From DATMER01 sp035536935 (GTDB lineage: Bacteria > Acidobacteriota > Thermoanaerobaculia > Multivoradales > UBA5704), in contig DATLNC010000265.1 in the NCBI GenBank assembly GCA_035536935.1, forward strand, positions 3,073 to 67,072: a stretch of DNA of 64,000 nucleotides. Direction: 5' to 3'. Positions 46,937 through 64,000 of this stretch are shown piece after piece. Below the pieces are notes generated by a model. That model saw only the letters and a program-made list of their open reading frames with translations, had not been told where the DNA came from and made no database searches. Position numbers and translations under genes: made by a program. Within the stretch, counting starts at the first letter, position 1. Each line of letters begins with the position of its first letter.

Positions 46937-47382
46937 GAGGGCGGAAGCTCCTCCCAGGAGATCGCGTCGCCGACGCGGATCTCGCCGCCGTCCAGCACCT
47001 CGGCGCAGGCGCCGGCGCGCCAATGGGGGCGGAGAGCGGCACGGAGGCCGGGGCGGGCTTCGTCCATCTGCTTGCAGGGAGCGCATTCGCTCCAGATCCG
47101 CAGCCGGCAGGGGCCGACGCGCAGCACCTTTCCGCGGGTGGCCTCCAAGTCGATGCCTGAAACCATCAGGTTGGCCCGCCGGGCCGTGGGCTCGACCCGG
47201 TCCCCGAGAGCGGCGAGAGCCTCCGCCCACCCCTCCTCGGAAATCAGGGTTACCTGACGGCGCCCGCCCTGATTGGCGTTGCCCGCGAGCCCCCGGCCGG
47301 GCACGAGCGTGGCGGTCTCGCGCGGGTCCATGGGACCGCGCTTGAAGCGCTTGAGCCAGATGGCGCAGAGGGTGGCGGTCAA
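46933..47382 (-). CDS. MOSC-domain protein
   Basis: 149 residues; the apparent start is TTG 47382, lying at the edge of a palindromic element. MOSC features are GRGLAGNANQGGRRQVTLIS, ARRANLMVSGIDLEATRGK, and the conserved Cys region WSECAPCKQMDEARPGLRAAL. Stand-alone MOSC proteins handle sulfur or molybdenum cofactor, and several act in purine or amidoxime metabolism. It is coupled to the amidohydrolase by a 4-bp overlap, which suggests a common substrate pathway. Confidence 0.85.
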   Translation of the reverse strand: MTATLCAIWLKRFKRGPMDPRETATLVPGRGLAGNANQGGRRQVTLISEEGWAEALAALGDRVEPTARRANLMVSGIDLEATRGKVLRVGPCRLRIWSECAPCKQMDEARPGLRAALRPHWRAGACAEVLDGGEIRVGDAISWEELPPS

Positions 47383-47584
47383 GCCCTCACCCCCAGCCCC
47401 TCTCCCGGCCGCACACCCGGACCCCCGGGAGAGGGGGGCGCGCGCCGTCCCAACTCCTCTCCATCCGTCTCCGCTCCGTCTCCGGAAATCGAAGCCTCAG
47501 TTGGAGAAGAGTCCTCCGAAGCCGTTCTCCCCTCTCCCGGGGGTCCGGGTGTGCGGCTGGGAGAGGGGCCGGGGGTGAGGGCTT
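47381..47584. repeat. BIME-like paired palindromic element
   Basis: Two ~57-bp arms (about 47381-47437 and 47528-47584) are inverted copies of each other, starting aagccctcacccccagcccc and ending in its complement. Each arm also folds by itself (cccctctcccgg / ccgggagagggg). The central ~90 bp is unique. The element touches the TTG start of the MOSC gene on one side and the stop codon of the gene at 47584 on the other, and is probably mobile or terminator-like. Confidence 0.8.
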
Positions 47585-48345
47585 CACTTCGCCACGGGCT
47601 CCGGCGAGGTGAACACCGTATCCGGCAGGGTGTCGAAGACCGCGATGTCGGCCATCTCCAGCTTGCGGTCGCCGCCGACCATGGCGCGGGTGGGGGCGAG
47701 GAGGATCTTGCCGTACCTCTGCCAGCCCTGCCAGAGCCAGGCGGTCGGCTCGGTGGCACGGGGCTGGTCGGGCTGGGCCTGGAGGAGGTAGGCCCAGCGG
47801 TCCATCAGGTGCGTGTCGCGGTTGATCCAGGCCCAGTACTCGTCGCCCGGGGTCAGGCCGACGTTGCCGAAGGTCAGGTGGAGCTTGTCGTAGGTGTTGC
47901 CCTCGATCTGCTCCGTTCCTTCATAGGAGAGGTTCACCCCCGGGTCCTGGAGCTTGTAGGGCATGAGCAGCCAGTAGGTGTCGTTGATCCAGGCGCCGTA
48001 GGCGCGCTCCAGCCACTCCTTGGTCTTTTCCGCGTCCGCTGGCTTGCCGTCGAGCCAGACCTGTCCCTGCCGGGTGTTGAGGTTGTGGAGGACGACGTAT
48101 TTCTGCCCCTCCGGGGACTGCCCCTCCAGCCGGTGGCGGCCGGACCACTTGTCCCAATAGTGGGTGCGGCGGCCGGCGAAGGTGAAGCGGATGAAGTGCG
48201 TGGCATCCCACGCCTCCTTGCCGCCGAGGGCCTGCATGACCTGACCAGCCACATCTGTGGCGGAAGGCTGGGCCACGGCCGGCTGAAGAGCCAGGGTGGA
48301 GAGGAGAAGGACGGTTCCGGTCGCCAGAAGTCTGCGTAGGGACAT
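47584..48345 (-). CDS. Secreted protein of unknown function (outer-membrane lipoprotein-sorting-like fold)
   Basis: 253 residues from ATG 48345 with AAGGAG upstream. Signal peptide MSLRRLLATGTVLLLSTLALQPAVA. The body resembles LolA/DUF6503-like half-barrel proteins: VMQALGGKEAWDATHFIRFT, THYWDKWSGRHRLEGQSPEG, GYWLLMPYKL-type strand, KLHLTFGNVGLTPGDEYWAW, RDTHLMDRWAYLLQ. Such proteins bind lipids or polymers in the periplasm. No catalytic residue is visible. The stop lies at the edge of the paired palindromic element. Confidence 0.7.
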   Translation of the reverse strand: MSLRRLLATGTVLLLSTLALQPAVAQPSATDVAGQVMQALGGKEAWDATHFIRFTFAGRRTHYWDKWSGRHRLEGQSPEGQKYVVLHNLNTRQGQVWLDGKPADAEKTKEWLERAYGAWINDTYWLLMPYKLQDPGVNLSYEGTEQIEGNTYDKLHLTFGNVGLTPGDEYWAWINRDTHLMDRWAYLLQAQPDQPRATEPTAWLWQGWQRYGKILLAPTRAMVGGDRKLEMADIAVFDTLPDTVFTSPEPVAK

Positions 48346-48390
48346 AGCTTGTCTCCTTGAATGGTCGGCGCGAACGATCCTAATACAGCA

Positions 48391-48610
48391 CGGGGTGGGT
48401 AGACGGGTCAAACGAGCGGGTAGAGGGGTCTGCCCACTCGCCGGGGGCTCCAAACGAGCGGATGGAGGGGGCTACCCGCTCGTGCCAGGCTCCAAACCAG
48501 TGGGTAGAGGGGTCTACCCACTGGTTTCCAGGCTCCAGCGAGTGGGTAGAGGGGTCTACCCGTTCGCCGGAGCCTGCCAACGAGTGGGTGGAGGGGGCTA
48601 CCCGGTGGGG
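48391..48610. repeat. 42-bp minisatellite, four full units plus partial ends (array C)
   Basis: Four 42-bp units (48413-48580), the first beginning cgagcgggtagaggggtctg, flanked by partial copies at 48391 and 48581. Each unit holds a palindrome of the type gggtagaggggtctaccc and a second shorter arm. It lies in the divergent gap between the gene ending at 47584 (-) and the esterase (+), reaching to within 16 bp of the esterase start. Confidence 0.85.
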
Positions 48611-48625
48611 TATCCTTCCCCGGCC

Positions 48626-49294
48626 ATGGACGGAAAGCTCACCTACGCCGCTCACGTCCCCGAGGGGGACGGTCCCTTCCCCGCCGTCATCCTGCTGCAC
48701 GGCTGGGGCGCCAACGCTCACGACCTGCTCGGCTTCGCGCCCTATCTGCAAGGCGGCAACGCCCTGGTGCTCTGTCCCCAGGGGCCGGTCTCGCTCCCGA
48801 TAGGCTACGGCGTGCGGGGCTACGGATGGTTCCCGCTCACCCCCGGCCAGCCCGCGGACCCCGAGGCCTTCCGCAAGGGGGCCGACGCCCTGCGCGCCTT
48901 CGTCAAGCAGTCTCTGGAGCATTATCCAATCGACCGCGAGAGGGTGGTGATCATGGGGTTCAGCCAGGGGGGCACGATGGCCTACGACCTGGCGCTGCGC
49001 GATCCCGCCCACTATGCCGGACTGGCGGCGCTGGCCTCCTGGCTCCCCGGCATCCTCGCCGAGACGCTGCCGAAGGTACCCGAGCACGAGGGGTTCCCCG
49101 TGCTGGTCATCCACGGCACGCGCGACGACCGCATCGCGATCGAGAAGGCCCGGGAATCCCGCGAGGCGCTGCGCCCCTATGGCGTCGCCATGACCTACCG
49201 CGAGATCGAAGGCATGGGCCACGAGATCAACCAGGAGTCCCTGAAGCTCATCGTCAAATGGCTGGACGAGAAGGCGTTCGGGCGGGGGCGCTGA
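48626..49294 (+). CDS. Phospholipase/carboxylesterase-type hydrolase
   Basis: 222 residues of the small carboxylesterase family: VILLHGWGANAHDLLGF, CPQGPVSLPIGYG, nucleophile elbow VVIMGFSQGGTMAYDLAL (Ser), acid HGTRDDRIAIEKA, and catalytic His in EIEGMGHEIN. Such esterases act on lipid or short-chain esters and lysophospholipids in the cytoplasm. The start ATG 48626 has only a weak ribosome site because the minisatellite runs up to it. Confidence 0.9.
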   Translation: MDGKLTYAAHVPEGDGPFPAVILLHGWGANAHDLLGFAPYLQGGNALVLCPQGPVSLPIGYGVRGYGWFPLTPGQPADPEAFRKGADALRAFVKQSLEHYPIDRERVVIMGFSQGGTMAYDLALRDPAHYAGLAALASWLPGILAETLPKVPEHEGFPVLVIHGTRDDRIAIEKARESREALRPYGVAMTYREIEGMGHEINQESLKLIVKWLDEKAFGRGR

Positions 49295-49324
49295 ACTGCT
49301 CAGCGGCAATGCTAGGCTACGACC

Positions 49325-50974
49325 ATGCAGCCTGGCAAACCCACGGCGAGCCTCCGGCTGGAAGCCGAAACCGAGACGGTGGAGGATCTGGTCGGACTGG
49401 TCACACGAGGCAGTGTGCGGGTGCCCGCCTTCCAGCGCGGGCTCAGGTGGGAAGGGGAGGATGTCGTCGCCCTGTTCGACAGCATCTATCGCGGCTACCC
49501 AGTTGGTTCCGTCCTGCTCCGGAAGGGCCGGGCCGGGGCTGCGCGCATCATGGTCGGGCCTCTTGCGATCGATGCGCCGGAAACGGAAGCAGCCCTGTGG
49601 GTCGTAGATGGACAGCAGCGCCTGACGGCTCTTGCCGCTGGTCTCTCTCGCCCAACTCCCATCCCCAAGAGTCCCGACGATCCTTGGGTCGTCTATTTCG
49701 ACGCCGCAACCCAGGAGTTCCAACGGCCGTCCAGGGACGATGGACACATTCCGTCCACCTGGGTCCCCGTCGCGCAGCTCCTGGATGCGTCGGCGCTCAT
49801 CGAGTGGGTCTTCCATTGGCAACATGCCGCGGACCAGGTCCTCCGTACCGCCGTCTTTCAGGCGGGAAGCTTGATCCGGCAGTACCGGATACCCTTGTAT
49901 GTCGTGGAGACGGATGACGAGCAGAAGCTGAGGGACATCTTCTACCGGATCAACAACTTCGGTAAGAGCCTGGAGTGGGGCGAGGTCCACGACGCTCTAT
50001 TCGGACATCGAGGCAATCATCCTTCGACGCTTCGGGAGCTGGCGGAGGAGCTGCAGAGGCTCGGCATGGGGCGGCCCGAGGAGGAGACGCTACTCTCCTG
50101 CTTGGTCGCGTTCAAGGGATTGGACGTCACCCGCAACATTGCCGAGCACTACCGGAAGGATAGCAAGGTGCTCGCGGGTGCTGTCCAGGAGTCGCTGCCC
50201 GCGGTCCGTCGTGTACTGTCGTTCTTGAAGCTTCACGCGGAGATCCCTCATCTGCGCCTGCTGCCTCGTTCCATCCCGCTCGTGGTCCTGACAAGGTTCT
50301 TCGCTCTCTACCCGGAGCCGAAGGCGCGGACCTTGACCCTCCTTGTACGTTGGACATGGCGCCTGCTGCTGGGGGGGGCCGGCTCTTACGACGAGCGGAC
50401 GGTTCTGCGGCACGGCGTGACCGCGATTCAGGATTCAGACGAAGAGAAGACCTCCCAAGCCCTGCTGTCCCTGGTTCCCAAGGAGCGCCGCGACCCTTAT
50501 GTTCTTCCCCGGCGGTTCGACGCCCGGGCGGCAGACAGCCGGATCGCGCTCCTCGGAATGGCATCGCTGTCTCCACGAGACCTCAAGGATGAGTCGCCGA
50601 TCGACGTAGCCGTGCTCATCGAGCAGCACGGCGTTGCCGCTTTCCGCCGGATTTTCCCGGGAGGGGAAGGGCTCGGCCAAGGGCCGGCGAATCGCATGCT
50701 GCTGGCCGGTTCCGGCGCTGCGCGCAGAGACGTCAGCAATTTGATCCTGCTCCAACTCGTCGGAGATCTTGAATCGCCTGTGCTCCTCTCGCATGCCATC
50801 CCGCCTCGTGCTGCGGAAGCTCTGAGCGCAGGCGACGAGGAGGGTTTCCTGATCGAGCGGAAAACTGCGGTCGAGGACGCGGTGAATCGTCTGGGCGAAC
50901 GGCTTGCGGCATGGTCCAGGAGCGATCGGCCGACGATCGGCTATCTGCTCGAACAGTCGGAGATCGAAGCTTGA
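49325..50974 (+). CDS. DUF262-domain protein (GmrSD N-terminal-like)
   Basis: 549 residues. The N-terminal ~250 residues carry DUF262 motifs: VRVPAFQRGLRWEGEDVVAL, IYRGYPVGSVLLR, LWVVDGQQRLTALAAGL (the D-G-Q-Q-R nucleotide/nuclease signature) and FYRINNFGKSLEWGEVHDAL. The C-terminal half is helical with no HNH (DUF1524) endonuclease domain. DUF262 proteins occur in GmrSD-type modification-dependent restriction and other defence systems. The TTGA overlap with the next gene couples it to a HipA-like kinase. Confidence 0.85.
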   Translation: MQPGKPTASLRLEAETETVEDLVGLVTRGSVRVPAFQRGLRWEGEDVVALFDSIYRGYPVGSVLLRKGRAGAARIMVGPLAIDAPETEAALWVVDGQQRLTALAAGLSRPTPIPKSPDDPWVVYFDAATQEFQRPSRDDGHIPSTWVPVAQLLDASALIEWVFHWQHAADQVLRTAVFQAGSLIRQYRIPLYVVETDDEQKLRDIFYRINNFGKSLEWGEVHDALFGHRGNHPSTLRELAEELQRLGMGRPEEETLLSCLVAFKGLDVTRNIAEHYRKDSKVLAGAVQESLPAVRRVLSFLKLHAEIPHLRLLPRSIPLVVLTRFFALYPEPKARTLTLLVRWTWRLLLGGAGSYDERTVLRHGVTAIQDSDEEKTSQALLSLVPKERRDPYVLPRRFDARAADSRIALLGMASLSPRDLKDESPIDVAVLIEQHGVAAFRRIFPGGEGLGQGPANRMLLAGSGAARRDVSNLILLQLVGDLESPVLLSHAIPPRAAEALSAGDEEGFLIERKTAVEDAVNRLGERLAAWSRSDRPTIGYLLEQSEIEA

Positions 50975-52206
50975 GCCGGTCGTTGGACGTCCTCTTGGGT
51001 GACGTCCTGGTGGGGCGCCTGTCGGAGGACGGCGAGGGCCGCACCACTTTCCGCATCTCCGAGGAGTATCGGCATCTCGCGCGAAGGCCGGTTCTGAGCC
51101 AATCGTTCGAGGATGACCTCTTAAAGGTTTATCGTGGGCGGCGGGACGAGCTGCCCGCGTTCTTCGCGAACCTCGTGCCGGAGGGACCGCTTCGGAGCTT
51201 GATCGAGGCGAGCCTGGCGATCGCCCCTGGAGATGAGATGGCGCTCTTGGAAGCTGTGGGGGCGGATCTGGCTGGAGCCGTGGAGCTGCGCCCGAGCGCA
51301 GGTGAGCCGGAACCCCTGGATGAGAACGGCGGGCAAGATGAGGATCAGCCCCTTCCGGACCCACATTCCGAGGGCGGCCTGCTGCGGTTCTCTCTGGCTG
51401 GCGTCCAGCTCAAGTTCTCCGTGCTGCGCGAGGGGGATAAGTTGGCGCTTCCGGTCCGGGGAAGGCTTGGGGAGTGGATCGTCAAGCTGGATTCGTCGCG
51501 CTTCCCTCGGGTGGTGGAGAACGAGTTTGCCATGCTCGAATGGGCGCGCGCGGCAGGTTTCGACGTTCCGGAGTGCTTTCTGGCGCATGCGGACGCCCTG
51601 GCGCCAGCGCTGCGCGGGTACGCGGGGCCGGAAGGGCACGTGCTCGTGATACGCCGCTACGACCGGAAAGGAGACCGGCGGATTCACCAAGAGGATTTCG
51701 CCCAGGTTGTCGGCCAGCTGCCAGAATTGAAGTACGACAACGTCACGTATGAGCAGCTCGCGAGGCTGGTGAAGGAGATCGCTGGCCCCGACGCCTATCT
51801 CGAATTCGTCCGGCGCCTTGTGTTCGTTGTGGCCTCCGGCAATGCGGACGCCCATCTGAAGAACTGGTCCCTTCTCTATCCAGACGGAGTCGAGGCCAGG
51901 TTGACACCACTTTACGACCAAGTATGTACGGTCGCATGGCGCGAGGTCCCACGGGACCTCGCGCTCAAGTTCGCTGGATTGAAGAGCCTCCAGCAGGTGG
52001 ACGAGCGATCGTTCAGGCGTCTGGCTGAGAAGGCCGAGAGTGATCCTGCTCAAACGATTGCCGCCGTGCACGATTGTCTGGAGGTGATCGCCAGGGTATG
52101 GCGCGAATCGGTGGCTCCGGAAATCATGCCGGAAAATCACACGGCAGCGCTCCGTGATTACTGGGCGAGCGCGCCTCTGCTGAGGCAGCATCTCTTGTCC
52201 GGATGA
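50971..52206 (+). CDS. HipA-family kinase
   Basis: 411 residues from TTG 50971 (TTGA overlap; the protein starts SRSLDVLLGDVLVGRL, a standard HipA N-terminus). HipA parts: the N-terminal subdomain RTTFRISEEYRHLARRPVLS, ELPAFFANLVPEGPLRSLI, the phospho-Ser activation loop FSLAGVQLKFSVL, kinase lysine region WIVKLDSSRFPRVVENE, catalytic loop VASGNADAHLKNWSLLY and metal motif LTPLYDQVCTVAW. HipA phosphorylates tRNA synthetases and causes growth arrest. There is no HipB-type helix-turn-helix gene next to it; the DUF262 protein occupies the antitoxin position. Confidence 0.9.
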   Translation: MSRSLDVLLGDVLVGRLSEDGEGRTTFRISEEYRHLARRPVLSQSFEDDLLKVYRGRRDELPAFFANLVPEGPLRSLIEASLAIAPGDEMALLEAVGADLAGAVELRPSAGEPEPLDENGGQDEDQPLPDPHSEGGLLRFSLAGVQLKFSVLREGDKLALPVRGRLGEWIVKLDSSRFPRVVENEFAMLEWARAAGFDVPECFLAHADALAPALRGYAGPEGHVLVIRRYDRKGDRRIHQEDFAQVVGQLPELKYDNVTYEQLARLVKEIAGPDAYLEFVRRLVFVVASGNADAHLKNWSLLYPDGVEARLTPLYDQVCTVAWREVPRDLALKFAGLKSLQQVDERSFRRLAEKAESDPAQTIAAVHDCLEVIARVWRESVAPEIMPENHTAALRDYWASAPLLRQHLLSG

Positions 52207-52399
52207 TTCGGAGATTCCGCCTCAAACGCTAAGTCCTTCACTGCTGAAAGATAGTCTCCCGCGGAACCGGGTGGAGCGGGCCCGGGTTGTCCCGCTGACG
52301 GCTTTCTGGGACACTCCCTCTTCTTAGGGGGCTCGCCATATCGCGATGCCTCTCTGCAGTTCCACCTCGCCCGACCTCCATGGACAAAAGGAGAGGCAC
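52207..52399. promoter_or_regulatory. Upstream region of the NRPS operon
   Basis: 193 bp with the ribosome site AAAAGGAGAGGCAC before the ATG at 52400. No clear promoter hexamers or terminator for hipA were found. Confidence 0.35.
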
Positions 52400-53098
52400 A
52401 TGCAGGGTATTACCGAGCGACTCGAGGAGAACCCGCTCCGCAAGGAGCTGATCCATCATCCCTTCTTCAAGGAAGTGCGGACCTCCGACCTCACCCGCGA
52501 GCAGGTCGGCGCCTTCCTGGGCCAGTGGTGGCATCCGCTGCACTACTTCCCGAACTTCCTCTCGCGCACGATCGATCAGGTGCCGGTCCTGGAGATGAAG
52601 ACGGCCATCTGCAAGATCCTCTACCAGGAGCTCGGCGAGGGCGATCCGGCCCGGGCGCACGAGCGCATGTACATCTCCACCATGGTCGACGCGGGATTCG
52701 ACCGCGCCACCGTGTCCGAGGCGCCGCCGTATGAGGAGACCCGCCGGCTGGTGCAGCGCTACGAGGAGGCTTCGGCCGAGCGCCTGAGCGCCCTCGGCTT
52801 CGTCTATGGCACCGAGGTGGCGGACCTCGCCATGGTGGCCGGAATTGGCAATGCCGTCCGCCGGGTTTCCGGTCTTGAGACCCTGCCGTGGGTGGACATC
52901 CACATCCTGCAGGAGCCCGACCACGTCGATCAGGCCAACGAGGCACTGGAGGCCGGGTTCTCCCCCGAGGAGATCGATGTGATCGTAGCCAGCGCCGAGG
53001 AGATGTGGACCCTCTGGACCGCCTTTTTCAACCGCCTGCGCCAGGTGATGTTCGGCAAAGCCCCGGTGAACGCCGAGGCCGAAGCCGTCACTGCCTGA
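52400..53098 (+). CDS. Heme-oxygenase-like di-iron oxidase (HDO) of the lipopeptide cluster
   Basis: 232 residues with a strong GGAGA site. All-helical HDO-type fold with metal-ligand candidates Glu77 and His87 (YQELGEGDPARAHERMY), then His168, Glu172 or Asp174 and His175 in WVDIHILQEPDHVDQ. Family members include UndA, BesC, SznF N-domain and TenA-like proteins. They activate oxygen with two irons to desaturate, hydroxylate or cleave fatty acids or amino acids. It lies nine bases before the NRPS gene and is probably co-translated with it. A role in tailoring the acyl chain or an amino acid is inferred. Confidence 0.75.
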   Translation: MQGITERLEENPLRKELIHHPFFKEVRTSDLTREQVGAFLGQWWHPLHYFPNFLSRTIDQVPVLEMKTAICKILYQELGEGDPARAHERMYISTMVDAGFDRATVSEAPPYEETRRLVQRYEEASAERLSALGFVYGTEVADLAMVAGIGNAVRRVSGLETLPWVDIHILQEPDHVDQANEALEAGFSPEEIDVIVASAEEMWTLWTAFFNRLRQVMFGKAPVNAEAEAVTA

Positions 53099-53107
53099 GG
53101 ATGCCAA

Positions 53108-64000
<10,893 letters not shown>

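Overview
The window is a high-GC bacterial chromosome segment, densely coding on both strands. It holds about 42 complete genes and two genes cut by the window edges: a tricorn-type protease on the left and a giant NRPS on the right. The content suggests a free-living Gram-negative, possibly Acidobacteriota (Thermoanaerobaculia-like). Signs are many secreted peptidases and adhesin-like proteins, a class I lanthipeptide-type leader of the kind common in Acidobacteriota and Bacteroidota, Ku/LigD, ClpS/ClpA, a sigma-54-like promoter, and several families of palindromic intergenic repeats. The phylum is an inference from gene content only.

Layout. 1-6.1 kb: tricorn protease with an 11-bp tandem duplication that breaks the link between start codon and reading frame, an AraC C-terminal remnant, and a secreted BNR/FnIII/P-domain protein. 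6.2-12.5 kb: a tightly coupled four-gene minus-strand operon consisting of a MoxR AAA+ ATPase, a small protein, a probable degenerate vWA/beta-propeller protein and a large beta-propeller protein. It resembles the MoxR-vWA-beta-propeller (bpX) ternary conflict systems. Two unknown proteins diverge from it. 14.6-23.5 kb: metallophosphoesterase, S51-like peptidase, alkaline-phosphatase-superfamily protein, LOG protein, PIN-PhoH ATPase, membrane-anchored surface protein, EamA transporter and a trypsin-fold protease with a cysteine-rich tail. 23.8-32.4 kb: two proteins of unknown function, an L,D-transpeptidase, the NHEJ pair LigD/Ku and FdhD. 32.4-35.3 kb: a sigma-54-like promoter and terminator-bearing leader before a BON lipoprotein, then MarC, a 54-codon orphan lanthipeptide-type precursor, a 21-bp minisatellite and a membrane-anchored HExxH peptidase. 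35.3-49.3 kb: reprolysin-type metalloprotease, ClpA/ClpS, two paralogous secreted hydrolases, RF3, an amidohydrolase/MOSC pair, a secreted DUF-type protein and an esterase. 49.3-52.2 kb: a DUF262-HipA pair without a visible HipB. 52.4 kb to the end: a lipopeptide pathway with a heme-oxygenase-like di-iron enzyme and an NRPS that starts with a fatty-acyl-AMP ligase and runs ACP-C-A-PCP-C-A-PCP-C-A in a single open frame to the window edge.

Repeats are the most distinctive feature. Three unrelated intergenic tandem arrays have 42-, 21- and 42-bp periods, and every unit can form a hairpin. A 55-61 bp palindrome occurs three times, and one copy supplies the stop codons of two convergent genes. 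A BIME-like paired palindrome lies next to the MOSC gene. A GC-rich palindrome of about 43-46 bp has inserted in frame five times inside the NRPS gene, twice at the same structural point of two adenylation domains.
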